64,000 nt of DNA from JAAYYM01 sp964483155 (GCA_964483155.1 CAZAAC010000003.1:1-64000); one strand, 5' to 3'; positions 27,253-36,133 are shown, counted from the first letter of the stretch. Numbers and translations: made by a program. The notes: generated from the letters alone by a model not told the origin.

Positions 27253-27780
27253 ATGAAACAGGATATTATTACAATGATGAAAGCTAGTTTTTCTGAAAAT
27301 GGAATTTCTTATCAAGAAAAGACCAAGGCTGATATAGCAATCGCGACAGAGTTTTTAGATGCAAGCTGGGGTAGTGGAAACAAAAAAATCAATTATGAAG
27401 CTTTCATCTTATTGGATGAAAATCAGAAAACAGTATATATGTTTGAGAAGACCTTGGAAGTCTCTAAGGGTTTTTCATTTGGCTCTAATAGTAGTTCTTT
27501 TTCTCAAACAGGAACCACTCTCTTTAGAAAAGTAAAGAGCATACAATATGGTGTCGATGGGAAAGCATATGAGTACGAATTTGACCTTGGTGCTATTCCA
27601 AAAGCAGTAAAAAATGCCGCTACTCGATATAATTGGAAATTTAAAACTGTACTTAGTTCAAAAAAAGCAATGTATCCTGAAGGTTATGTTGCACCGCAGT
27701 TAAAATTCTGCGGTAAATGTGGCAATTCATTAAAGTTGGATGCTAAGTTCTGTGGAAAATGCGGCAATGCAGTTTCATGA
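27253..27780 (+). CDS. Zinc-ribbon protein of unknown function
   Basis: A 175-aa protein with no signal peptide. The first ~140 residues are an alpha/beta region I do not recognise (rich in FDLGAIPKAVKNAA-like stretches). The C-terminus has two CGKCG knuckles, C153/C156 and C167/C170, which together form one zinc ribbon of the zinc_ribbon_2 type. AAAGGAG precedes the ATG. It stands alone between the divergent redox operon and a convergent terminator hairpin. Confidence 0.75.
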   Translation: MKQDIITMMKASFSENGISYQEKTKADIAIATEFLDASWGSGNKKINYEAFILLDENQKTVYMFEKTLEVSKGFSFGSNSSSFSQTGTTLFRKVKSIQYGVDGKAYEYEFDLGAIPKAVKNAATRYNWKFKTVLSSKKAMYPEGYVAPQLKFCGKCGNSLKLDAKFCGKCGNAVS

Positions 27781-27828
27781 TTTTCTTCTTCTGTTTTAGC
27801 ATACAAAATAATAATAGAAAAAGTAAAA

Positions 27829-27854
27829 CAGGTAGGGAAATGAATCCCTACCTG
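27829..27854. terminator. Convergent bidirectional terminator
   Basis: CAGGTAGGGA pairs with TCCCTACCTG over ten bases. The minus strand runs into TTTTACTTTTTC, so it best serves the radical SAM gene ending at 27933, but it can also stop the zinc-ribbon transcript. Confidence 0.75.
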
Positions 27855-27932
27855 CTTCTATAATAGGATGTACTATACTTCCTTTAACACTTTTTGATAG
27901 GTCTTGCTTCGATTATTCTTTCTTCACTTTTC

Positions 27933-28754
27933 TTAGCAATTTCCAGTATATACATAGGTCAGATGTTTTGATGCAATATGATACAAGCGTTCTATAGTTG
28001 AAACTGGTGTCGCAGATTTATTCATCATCTTATAGCGAGGATAGAAACGACTGATATGCAAAGGTATATCAACATCTATATTACTAAGCCAGGAGGAAAG
28101 TTCCTCCATCTCAGCTTCACTATCATTCTCATCTGGAATTATTAATGTCGTCACTTCGACATGGCAAGTCTTTGCAGCTAGGCTAATTGTCTGTTTCACT
28201 GTTTCAAGATTTCCACCTACCATATCATAAAACCTCTGTGAAAAACTCTTGAGATCTATATTCATGGCATCTATCAAAGGAAGCATTTCTATTATTACTT
28301 CCCTGCTAAACATACCATTCGTTACTAATACTGTTTTTAACTCCTTTTCTTGCGCCAGTTTTGAACTATCTCGAACATATTCATAGCCAATTAATGGTTC
28401 ATTATAGGTAAATGCAATTCCTATATTGCCTTGCACTTTCATACTCTCTGCCTGCCTCACTAAATTTTCAGGTGTCAAATATAAAGTATCTGCTGATTTC
28501 CCATTTATCATTGAAATATCACTATTTTGACAAAATGGGCAATGAAGATTACACCCATAGCTCCCCACCGAAAGAATTTTACTTCCAGCATAAAAACGTG
28601 CCAATGGTTTCTTTTCAATTAGGTCAAGTGCAACCGCAGTCAATTTACCATAACTGCTGTTTATGATTACTCCATTCACATTTGTTCGAGCATGGCAAAT
28701 ACCGCTCTTTCCTTCTTTCAGATCGCAATGATTGGGGCATACCATACATATCAT
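27933..28754 (-). CDS. amrS: AmmeMemoRadiSam system radical SAM enzyme
   Basis: A 273-aa radical SAM protein of the AmrS family. An extra N-terminal cysteine group (MVCPNHCDLKEGKSGIC) precedes the radical SAM cluster motif CNLHCPFC (C-x3-C-x2-C, about residues 68-75). TYNEP, VTNGMF and DAMNIDLKSF follow, as in PflA-like enzymes. It should use a [4Fe-4S] cluster and SAM to make a radical; the substrate is not known to me. Its ATG overlaps the Memo-AMMECR1 gene end by 4 bp, so it is translationally coupled to its system partner. Confidence 0.93.
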   Translation of the reverse strand: MICMVCPNHCDLKEGKSGICHARTNVNGVIINSSYGKLTAVALDLIEKKPLARFYAGSKILSVGSYGCNLHCPFCQNSDISMINGKSADTLYLTPENLVRQAESMKVQGNIGIAFTYNEPLIGYEYVRDSSKLAQEKELKTVLVTNGMFSREVIIEMLPLIDAMNIDLKSFSQRFYDMVGGNLETVKQTISLAAKTCHVEVTTLIIPDENDSEAEMEELSSWLSNIDVDIPLHISRFYPRYKMMNKSATPVSTIERLYHIASKHLTYVYTGNC

Positions 28755-30136
28755 ATATGCCTCACCACCTCAAAACGATATAACTGTACTTTTTCATGTT
28801 CTCCAATACCTGCTTTTTGTTTTGAAATTGCAATCTGCTCTTTGATTGTATTCACACCTTCCAGATTTGGCAACAATAGACCACGCTTATTCCCCTTCTG
28901 TACAATCACACCAAATCTTGTGACATCGAGCGCTGAAGGAGAATCAATAGCTTCTGCCTCGCCTAAAACATCAACACTATATACTATTTGCGGTAACTCA
29001 TCTTCTGTAATAGCAGGAAATCTCGGATCATTGACTGCTGCTGATATTGCATTTTGCATAATCTCTCTAGCAATATTATCAGTCGTAGCTGCAATTGTTC
29101 CAATACATCCTCTCAATCTTCCATCTTTCTTTAATGATACAAATACACCTGCCCGATTATACAGCATATCTTCTGGTAATTCTTCTGGCATACTTGCCTC
29201 TTTGCTTGTTTTGATATATGATTCAAGACTATATCTTGCTAATTGGACATATTTATCTTCTGTCATCTTTTTTTCATCCATCATTCTTTTCATATCTTCT
29301 TCATACTTTCTTGCAAACTGTTTCGCTATATCCAATCCAGAAATTGCATAGTAAGCAACACCATATCCTACTCCAAAGGTACCCTCATAAGATAATAGCT
29401 CTGGCTGGATTTCCTTCCCATCTAATACGCCAGCCATAATCTGAAATGAACGTAGACCACATTCCGCTGCAGCAGCTGACAATTGTGGAGAGATACTGAG
29501 CAAGTCAGAAAAGTCCCCTGAAGCAAAAATGTCCGTTATCAACTTGTCAAATAGTGGACCCTCTTTGACAAATCCATACGGACCATCTTCTTTCAATTTG
29601 TGTGACAAATCTCCACTGGCGATTACAATCACTCTTCTATTTAGTCTATCTGCTACTTCAGTGATGCACTGTCCTAATTTATAATGCTCTAATGAAGATA
29701 AATCTGATAGTCCAATTCGTACAATCACATATTTTGTATAGACCTGATTCAGAAAATAAAGAGGAATCATCGTCCCATGGTCAAGTGTTCGTTCTCTATC
29801 TCCCATGGTTCCTGCCGCAACATGATTCTTTTCTGCGAGCTGTGATAACTCTTTTACAAATTCCATATCATAACGTACCTGAAACCTGACCTGCGGTGCA
29901 TGAAACGATCTCATATCTCCCATTGCCGCGTCCCCAGGTGAGATATGGATATAGTCTTGATACATTGTCGCATGCGGACTGATTATTATGATTGTCTCTG
30001 GCTCGAGTTCTGCCACACGCCGCATAACTTCTCTGTAAGCAAGCACCGTTTTCTGAATCTTGTCCTCTTCACCATGTCCCACCTCTGGTAAAATAATAGG
30101 TGGATGTGGAACCGCAATTGTTGCCATAACTGCCAT
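28751..30136 (-). CDS. AmmeMemoRadiSam Memo-AMMECR1 fusion protein
   Basis: A 461-aa fusion of the two other components of the system. Residues ~1-270 are the Memo/LigB-like domain (VPHPPIILPEVG, IISPHATMY, LDHGTMIPLYFL, VIASGDLSHKL), whose histidines match the metal-site positions of extradiol dioxygenases. Residues ~285-460 are the AMMECR1 domain, with GVFVSLKKDGRLRGCIGT and NDPRFPAI. GGAGG lies nine bases before ATG 30136. In many genomes these are separate genes. The human homologues MEMO1 and AMMECR1 are known, but the bacterial reaction is unclear. Confidence 0.93.
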   Translation of the reverse strand: MAVMATIAVPHPPIILPEVGHGEEDKIQKTVLAYREVMRRVAELEPETIIIISPHATMYQDYIHISPGDAAMGDMRSFHAPQVRFQVRYDMEFVKELSQLAEKNHVAAGTMGDRERTLDHGTMIPLYFLNQVYTKYVIVRIGLSDLSSLEHYKLGQCITEVADRLNRRVIVIASGDLSHKLKEDGPYGFVKEGPLFDKLITDIFASGDFSDLLSISPQLSAAAAECGLRSFQIMAGVLDGKEIQPELLSYEGTFGVGYGVAYYAISGLDIAKQFARKYEEDMKRMMDEKKMTEDKYVQLARYSLESYIKTSKEASMPEELPEDMLYNRAGVFVSLKKDGRLRGCIGTIAATTDNIAREIMQNAISAAVNDPRFPAITEDELPQIVYSVDVLGEAEAIDSPSALDVTRFGVIVQKGNKRGLLLPNLEGVNTIKEQIAISKQKAGIGEHEKVQLYRFEVVRHI

Positions 30137-30206
30137 AATTCAATTCCTCCTTTTCAAAATCCAGGTGTGATGCTTTATTTCCTATTCCAAAAATCTATCA
30201 AGAGCC

Positions 30207-30920
30207 CTATTTCTTTTCATTTGATTTTTTTAAATCAGACTTTTTTCTTATACTTGCACCCATTTGCTTCATTGCCAGGTTCATACGCTCCTTAATCCTA
30301 ATATACTTATCAATTTCATAGGATTGCATCATCAGTGCACATCCATATATCACTCTGCCATCTTCTAATTCGGAAATTCTCGTTATGCAACCGTGTAAAT
30401 TGATATTAATCTTATTAAACTGGTCAATAACATCTGTCAAAACAGTGTGGCATGCAGTCCCAATTCCAAGATTATTATCCTTTACATCTTCTTTATTAAT
30501 TACTAAAGCAAATCCACTAGAACTGATATCTTTCAGCACCGCAGGTAAAGTAGATCTATTCGTTCCAATTTGAACAAACACCTTGCTTCCGATGAAGCAA
30601 CGGTAAGCATTGCGCCTGTTAAATGGCATCCCTTGTCCTTTTAATCGAATCCGATACATCAATTTATTATCTGCTGTTCTATAAAATGCAATCGTAACAC
30701 CACGGAAAATTCTCGGTTTGTCATTCTCCACTGTAAAAATAGCATTCACAACGGCAGAATCAAATGCAAGCACTTTTCCGTTTTTCTCTATAGGTGCAGC
30801 ATATACCACTCGATTTGCTTCGTCTATTCCGACAACGGTTGTCGGAAACTGTAGCTCATTTGCCTCACTTTTTGCTTCTAATATCATATCCTGTCCTATT
30901 TGTAAATCTGCGATTTCCAT
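30207..30920 (-). CDS. PilZ-domain c-di-GMP-binding protein (YcgR-like)
   Basis: A 237-aa protein with an N-terminal YcgR/YpfA-type beta domain (about 1-95) and a C-terminal PilZ domain (about 100-215). The c-di-GMP contacts are visible as RRNAYR and, about 35 residues later, DISSSG. Such proteins act as flagellar brakes or adjust secretion in response to c-di-GMP. The tail is lysine- and serine-rich. It sits between the TPR-MORN and Memo genes in the same direction. The window also has a GGDEF protein at its right end and several chemotaxis genes. Confidence 0.9.
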   Translation of the reverse strand: MEIADLQIGQDMILEAKSEANELQFPTTVVGIDEANRVVYAAPIEKNGKVLAFDSAVVNAIFTVENDKPRIFRGVTIAFYRTADNKLMYRIRLKGQGMPFNRRNAYRCFIGSKVFVQIGTNRSTLPAVLKDISSSGFALVINKEDVKDNNLGIGTACHTVLTDVIDQFNKININLHGCITRISELEDGRVIYGCALMMQSYEIDKYIRIKERMNLAMKQMGASIRKKSDLKKSNEKK

Positions 30921-30960
30921 CTTATTCCATCCCCTAATTTATCATTCCTATCCTCTAGCA

Positions 30961-32226
30961 TTACTCAACAAAACCTTCTACACCACGTGGAGAATCATCT
31001 GACATCAGCATGGGAACATCATCTCCGCCTGCCGCAATATAATATTGTCCTTTTACCCCAGTATCTTTATTATTAATTTTCTTTGCTACACCAGCTGAAG
31101 TTTCATAACTATACTTATATGTTGCACCTGCCTTGCTGGTACCAACCATGCTCATCTTTCCCTCTTCGAGTCCGTTTCTATAATTACCTGTAATAACCTG
31201 TTTGGCTAAACCTGTAGCATCGATTTTGTCTTTAAAGAAATTTGAGGTGGCCGTCCCTTTTCCATTTGGCTTACCATCGGCCCACTCGCCTTCATAAATA
31301 TACGATCCTATGGAAGAAGATGCAGAATATATGGCTCTCATCCATATGCCCTTACCACTCCTGACATTATTGGCATATTCACCATAATAATAGTAACCGT
31401 TTTTATAAACACCCACTCCTATTCCATTGTAATTGCCGCTATCATCTTTTTCCCCATAGTAGTAGAGATCATCATCTCCTATGATTTCCTCCGACATTGC
31501 AACATATTGATCTGTCCGAATTAAGTCCTTAACGCCATCAATGTCATCCTTTGCAAAAAGCTCTGCTAATGGTACTAATAAAGTATTATTTGCCTCTTCC
31601 TTTGCCACTCTTTCTGCTTCTTCAGCTGCCTGCTGTGCCGCCAGTGCATCTGCTTCTGCCTGAATCCTGTCTTTTTCTGCCTGAATGGCATCAAGTTTTG
31701 CCTTGATAGTTTCATCTTCGGTATTTGTATATCCCGTATTAAGAGCTGAAAGCATATTTGCCTCATCTCCACGCTCCTCAAATATATTGGCTACTCCCCA
31801 ATATGAAGCAACATTTCCGATATCATAAGCTAATGCCTTTTGATATATTTCAATTGCTTCATCCGTGCTTCCCTTAGATTGTGCAATCAAAACATATACA
31901 TGTGCAATATGACTCTTGATTTCTACGCTCTCAGTATCATACGCTAATGCTTCTTTATACTTTTCAATTGCCGCTTCATAGTCTCCATTGTCTAGAAAAG
32001 TGTTTCCTTGTTCTAATTGATTTACTAGTTTAGTTGATTTTGAAAAATGAATGACACCTACATATACACTGACCAAAATAATTGCAAAAATAATAAGTAT
32101 TGTTGACATTTGCAATATTATTTTCATTTTACTTTTTCTCTTTATTACTTTATTTGTCTTCTTCACTTGTTTAATTTTTCTCGCATCTATATCTGATCTT
32201 TCTTCATAAAAACTATTCTCTTTCAC
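30961..32226 (-). CDS. Membrane protein with TPR and MORN repeats
   Basis: A 421-aa protein. A basic cytoplasmic N-terminus is followed by one transmembrane helix (about 38-58). Then come two or three TPRs (NGDYEAAIEKYKEAL, then TDEAIEIYQKAL), an Ala/Glu coiled coil (about 175-210) and MORN-like repeats (about 255-360: YYYYGEYANNVRSGKGIW, YIYEGEWADGKPNGKGT). I start it at GTG 32226, five bases after GGAGG. An in-frame ATG at 32247 would contain that site in its coding part. It overlaps ung by 14 bp. It is probably a surface scaffold; no enzymatic motif is seen. Confidence 0.8.
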   Translation of the reverse strand: MKENSFYEERSDIDARKIKQVKKTNKVIKRKSKMKIILQMSTILIIFAIILVSVYVGVIHFSKSTKLVNQLEQGNTFLDNGDYEAAIEKYKEALAYDTESVEIKSHIAHVYVLIAQSKGSTDEAIEIYQKALAYDIGNVASYWGVANIFEERGDEANMLSALNTGYTNTEDETIKAKLDAIQAEKDRIQAEADALAAQQAAEEAERVAKEEANNTLLVPLAELFAKDDIDGVKDLIRTDQYVAMSEEIIGDDDLYYYGEKDDSGNYNGIGVGVYKNGYYYYGEYANNVRSGKGIWMRAIYSASSSIGSYIYEGEWADGKPNGKGTATSNFFKDKIDATGLAKQVITGNYRNGLEEGKMSMVGTSKAGATYKYSYETSAGVAKKINNKDTGVKGQYYIAAGGDDVPMLMSDDSPRGVEGFVE

Positions 32227-32908
32227 TATTTCCTCCAATATTTTCAATCTGCCAGTCTATCTCATCAAGCCCATTTGCACGAAGAAAAGTGTTTGTCTTG
32301 CTAAATGGCTTGCTTCCAAAGAATCCCCGATAGGAAGACAAGGGACTTGGGTGAGGTGCCGTAAGTATCAAGTGTTTTGAATTATTTAGCATACTGACTT
32401 TAGTCTGCGCAGGTTTGCCCCATAAAATAAAAACAATAGGTCTTTCTTGCTGATTCAAAATGCGAATGGCAGCATCCGTAAACTCTTCCCAACCAATCCC
32501 TCGGTGTGAGTTTGCTTGATGTGCCCTTACGGTAAGTACAGTATTTAATAACATTACACCTTGTTTTGCCCATTTTTCCAAATAACCATTATTCGGCATA
32601 TAACACCCAATATCATCCTGCAATTCTTTATATATATTTAAAAGTGAAGGCGGTATCTCTACCTCTGGTTTGACTGAAAAACAAAGCCCATGCGCCTGTC
32701 CTATATCATGATAAGGGTCCTGTCCTAATATTAATACCTTGATATCCTTTAACATCGTCAGATGAAATGCATTGAAGATGTCTTCTGCCGCGGGAAATAT
32801 GGTCTTAGTACTATACTCTTCTATAATTGTCTGATGCAGCTTCTTATAATAAGGCTTCTTAAATTCACCCTGTAAAGCTGGCAACCAATCGTTGCTAATC
32901 GCTGGCAT
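32213..32908 (-). CDS. ung: Uracil-DNA glycosylase, family 1
   Basis: Removes uracil from DNA at the first step of base-excision repair. The 231-aa protein has the catalytic GQDPYHDIGQAHGLCFSV, a central LLNTVLTVR, and the C-terminal leucine-loop motif HPSPLSSYRGFFGSKPFS. GGAG lies five bases before the ATG. It follows hisF by 46 bp and overlaps the next gene slightly. Confidence 0.97.
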   Translation of the reverse strand: MPAISNDWLPALQGEFKKPYYKKLHQTIIEEYSTKTIFPAAEDIFNAFHLTMLKDIKVLILGQDPYHDIGQAHGLCFSVKPEVEIPPSLLNIYKELQDDIGCYMPNNGYLEKWAKQGVMLLNTVLTVRAHQANSHRGIGWEEFTDAAIRILNQQERPIVFILWGKPAQTKVSMLNNSKHLILTAPHPSPLSSYRGFFGSKPFSKTNTFLRANGLDEIDWQIENIGGNSERE

Positions 32909-32954
32909 TCTATCTCCTCATTTCTAAATATATTACCTCACTATAGAAAACACA

Positions 32955-33716
32955 CTATAACCTAACTGGAACACCTTCTTTTTTTAAATATTGTTTTAAT
33001 TCTCTCATTTCCAATTCTTTATAATGAAATAGTGATGCCGCCAATGCCGCATCTGCCTTCCCTTTTGTCAATACGTCGCGAAAATGCTCCTGTCTTCCGG
33101 CACCACCGGAGGCAATCACAGGTATGCTGACATTTTCCGAAATCCTACGAGTGAGTTCGATATCATATCCAGACTTTGTTCCATCACAATCCATACTTGT
33201 CAACAGAATTTCTCCTGCTCCAAGTTTTTCTGCTCTTATAGCCCATTCTACAGCATCGATTCCAACATCAATTCTTCCACCGTTTTTATATATATTCCAA
33301 CCGCTTCCATCTGCTTTTTTTCTAGCATCAATTGCAACTACCACACACTGACTGCCAAATCTATCTGCTGCTTCACTAATCAAATTAGGATTATTGATAG
33401 CAGCAGTATTAATGGATATCTTATCAGCACCCTCTCGGAGTATTGCCTTAAAATCCTCGACAGTTCGGATTCCTCCTCCAACTGTAAAAGGAATGAAGAC
33501 TTTTTCAGCAACTGCACGTACCATGTCAATTACGGTATTTCTTGCTTCTGAAGAAGCTGTAATGTCTAAAAAAACAACTTCATCTGCACCAGCCTTATCA
33601 TATGCCGCTGCTATCTCTACAGGGTCTCCTGCATCACGAAGATTTACGAAATTGACACCTTTTACAACCCTGCCAGCATGGACATCCAAACAAGGAATGA
33701 TTCTTTTCGTATGCAT
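32955..33716 (-). CDS. hisF: Imidazole glycerol phosphate synthase, cyclase subunit
   Basis: A 253-aa (beta/alpha)8 barrel that closes the imidazole ring and releases AICAR in histidine synthesis. Catalytic aspartates are in CLDVHAGRVVKG (Asp11 equivalent) and VVAIDARK (Asp130 equivalent). FTVGGGIRT and IASGGAGRQEH bind the substrate phosphates. HisH is encoded 41 bp upstream. The rest of the histidine pathway is not in this window, so the pair is split from the other his genes. Confidence 0.97.
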   Translation of the reverse strand: MHTKRIIPCLDVHAGRVVKGVNFVNLRDAGDPVEIAAAYDKAGADEVVFLDITASSEARNTVIDMVRAVAEKVFIPFTVGGGIRTVEDFKAILREGADKISINTAAINNPNLISEAADRFGSQCVVVAIDARKKADGSGWNIYKNGGRIDVGIDAVEWAIRAEKLGAGEILLTSMDCDGTKSGYDIELTRRISENVSIPVIASGGAGRQEHFRDVLTKGKADAALAASLFHYKELEMRELKQYLKKEGVPVRL

Positions 33717-33757
33717 TTGATATTTCTCCTCTCACTTACTGTATTCACATCATTCAA

Positions 33758-34363
33758 TTAAAGACCAATAAAATTTTCTAGAATTTTCAGACCCACTTCT
33801 GAACTCTTTTCGGGATGGAATTGACATGCAAATATTTGATCTTGCTCTACTGCTGCGTGTATTGGCACTCCATATTCTGTTGTTGCCTTAACTATTTCTG
33901 GGTCAAGTGCTAATAAATAGTACGAATGTACAAAGTAAACATAGCTCTCATCTGAAATTCCTTTAAATAATTTTCCGTTGTTGACTAATTGCAACGAATT
34001 CCAGCCTATATGTGGAACCTTTAGCTTATTAGTATCTGGAATTTTTACGATTTTCCCACGCAATAAACCAAGGCCCTTGATCCCAGGTGCCTCATCGCTT
34101 GATTCAAAGAACAATTGTAATCCAAGACATATTCCAAGAAAAGGAGTTTTTCTTCTTACTATTTCGCCAATGACCTCCTCCAGGCCATATGCACGTATTC
34201 TACCCATTGCATCGCCAAAGGCCCCCACGCCAGGCAATATTACCTTTTGGGCGCAGAGTATTGTCTCCCTGTCTCTCGTTACGATTACCTCTTCGCCAAG
34301 AAGCTGTAATGCTTTCTCAACACTTTTTATATTTCCCGCATCATAATCGATAATAGCAATCAT
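33758..34363 (-). CDS. hisH: Imidazole glycerol phosphate synthase, glutaminase subunit
   Basis: A 201-aa class I glutamine amidotransferase that supplies ammonia to HisF. It opens IAIIDYDAGNIKSV, has the oxyanion region LPGVGAFGDAM and the nucleophile in LGICLGLQLFFESS, and ends with the His-Glu pair in FACQFHPEKSSEVG. ATG 34363 follows AGGA by five bases and gives the family's usual N-terminus. It is cotranscribed with hisF. Confidence 0.97.
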   Translation of the reverse strand: MIAIIDYDAGNIKSVEKALQLLGEEVIVTRDRETILCAQKVILPGVGAFGDAMGRIRAYGLEEVIGEIVRRKTPFLGICLGLQLFFESSDEAPGIKGLGLLRGKIVKIPDTNKLKVPHIGWNSLQLVNNGKLFKGISDESYVYFVHSYYLLALDPEIVKATTEYGVPIHAAVEQDQIFACQFHPEKSSEVGLKILENFIGL

Positions 34364-34390
34364 AATTATCCTATCCACTTCTCTTTCTAT

Positions 34391-36133
34391 TTAATCAATT
34401 TCAATAATACCATTATCACTAATTTCAGTAGGTGCAACTGCTTCTATATCAATAGGAGCTGTCTCCTCCAAAAATTCTTCCTCTTCTCCTGAAATAACAA
34501 CATTTTCTTGTTGTTCCGATTCCTCAGACATATTCTCAGGTGTATCTTCCGCCTCTTTCGTGTAGGGACTACCGTCCTCATTCTGTAAATTCAGTGTATC
34601 TGTTCCATTGAGATAGTCATAAATTGTTCTAGAGTAAAGCTGCTTATCTTCAAGTTCCAGCCATTCACGTGCTTGCTCTACACTGACGCCATATTGACTT
34701 TCTAGTGCTTCTTCAATTTGATTTTTTAAAACATTATAATCTTCCAAAATGCCAAGTTCTTCAGCCTTTATTGCATATTCATCAGCAATTCTAATCCCTT
34801 GAATTAATGCATTAAAAGCTTCTAGCTTTTGATCTATTTTCGTATAGTTAAGATAAGACTCATATTTTTTCTCGAGTCCAAATAACAATTCTACCTTCTC
34901 TGACAATTCACTCATTTCACGATTAAGGGAATGCCCTTTTAAGCACTTATATGCCTCTTCATATCTTTCATTAATATAGTAAGATTTAGCATCTTTCATA
35001 TCTATGTAATATGGATAAAAATATGCAATCAAAACCATAAGTAAACCTATGGAACCTCCTACAATTCCTATTCCCACGATATGTTTCTTAGATATTTTCT
35101 TTAATGGCTTTTCAGGTGGTTTCGGTGCTTTTTCTTTTTTCGGCTTCTTTTCTCTGGTTTTCTTTTCTTTTTTTCCTTTTTTGCCTTTTTTCCCCTTATC
35201 TTCATCCTCGAGTTGCTCAAGAATTTCTTGGTTTACTGCACTTGCTTCTACCGCCGCTTCAATCGCAGTTGATTCTCCAAAAACATCCTCGATAACTGCT
35301 ACATTTTCGAGAGGTAACTCTTCCTCCTCCGATAATCTTTCAAAAATTTTCGCAAAAAAACCTTTAGGTTTTTCAACTTTTTGCTTTTTTTCTTTTCTTT
35401 TATCTTTTTTATTCTTTTTGCTTTTTTTCTTTTCACTTTCTTCTTCTAATTCATCCTCGTCTTCATCAGACAATGGCTCTTCAATTGCAAATATATTTTC
35501 TGTCTCAGCACCCTTTAAAGCTTCTTTTCCTGTCCTTTCAAGCAGTGCCAATAAATCATCTTCTATCACTTCATTACTATCATTCTTTTTTAAGAGACTA
35601 CTTATCTCTGCAAGCTCCTCATCACCAGGCATTTGATCAAGTAGCTCTGTCACATCCTCATCAATTCCGTCTTCTAAAATCTCATTTTCTTCTTTTGCTT
35701 TTTCTGCTTGTCTGTCATCTTCTTCATGGATGCCTAGCGCTTCAGCCATATTCTCTAGTTCATCATATTCCATTGCAATTTCCTGTTCTAGGAGTGGTTG
35801 TTCCTGCGCATTAAGTTGCCCTAAGGAATCTAATAAACCAGAAATTTCATCATCCTCAATTAAAGCTGGCTCATCCTCAATGACAGGCTCTTCCTCAATG
35901 ACAGGCTCTTCTTCTATGACAGGCTCTTCTTCTATGACAGGCTCTTCTTCAATGACAGGCTCTTCTTCTATAACGGGTTCATCCTCAATGACAGGCTCTT
36001 CTTCTATAACGGGTTCTTCTTCAATGACAGGTTCTTCTTCAATAATAGGTTCCTCTTCTATAACGGGTTCCTCCATAGTCACATTCTGTATGGAATCTAA
36101 TAAATCATCTAAGTATTTCTCGCTATTACTCAT
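34391..36133 (-). CDS. Charged repeat-rich single-span membrane protein
   Basis: A 580-aa protein I do not recognise as a named family. Residues 1-20 (SEKYLDDLLDSIQ) precede an 11-fold EEPVIE repeat. A long Asp/Glu-rich stretch follows, then two Lys-rich blocks (KKSKKNKKDKRKEKK; KGKKGKKGKKEKK). One transmembrane helix lies at about 353-373, and an outer helical domain at about 375-510 looks TPR-like (SYYINERYEEAYKCLKGHS). The tail is again acidic. GGAGG lies seven bases before ATG 36133, so an upstream in-frame ATG at 36250 is rejected. The predicted cytoplasmic part is highly charged and probably disordered. It leads the run into hisH. Confidence 0.7.
   Translation of the reverse strand: MSNSEKYLDDLLDSIQNVTMEEPVIEEEPIIEEEPVIEEEPVIEEEPVIEDEPVIEEEPVIEEEPVIEEEPVIEEEPVIEEEPVIEDEPALIEDDEISGLLDSLGQLNAQEQPLLEQEIAMEYDELENMAEALGIHEEDDRQAEKAKEENEILEDGIDEDVTELLDQMPGDEELAEISSLLKKNDSNEVIEDDLLALLERTGKEALKGAETENIFAIEEPLSDEDEDELEEESEKKKSKKNKKDKRKEKKQKVEKPKGFFAKIFERLSEEEELPLENVAVIEDVFGESTAIEAAVEASAVNQEILEQLEDEDKGKKGKKGKKEKKTREKKPKKEKAPKPPEKPLKKISKKHIVGIGIVGGSIGLLMVLIAYFYPYYIDMKDAKSYYINERYEEAYKCLKGHSLNREMSELSEKVELLFGLEKKYESYLNYTKIDQKLEAFNALIQGIRIADEYAIKAEELGILEDYNVLKNQIEEALESQYGVSVEQAREWLELEDKQLYSRTIYDYLNGTDTLNLQNEDGSPYTKEAEDTPENMSEESEQQENVVISGEEEEFLEETAPIDIEAVAPTEISDNGIIEID
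35858..36073 (-). repeat. Tandem 18-bp repeat coding EEPVIE
   Basis: Eleven uninterrupted 18-bp units, each coding E/D-E-P-V/I-I-E, followed by a degenerate twelfth, DEPALIE. Units differ mainly at third positions and in E/D choice, so copies are similar but not identical. Such an array is prone to slippage and copy-number change without frameshift. Confidence 0.95.

Noticed and set aside
35858..36073. Tandem repeat considered as CRISPR
   Set aside because: Units are contiguous 18-bp coding repeats without spacers and stay in frame; no cas genes are present.
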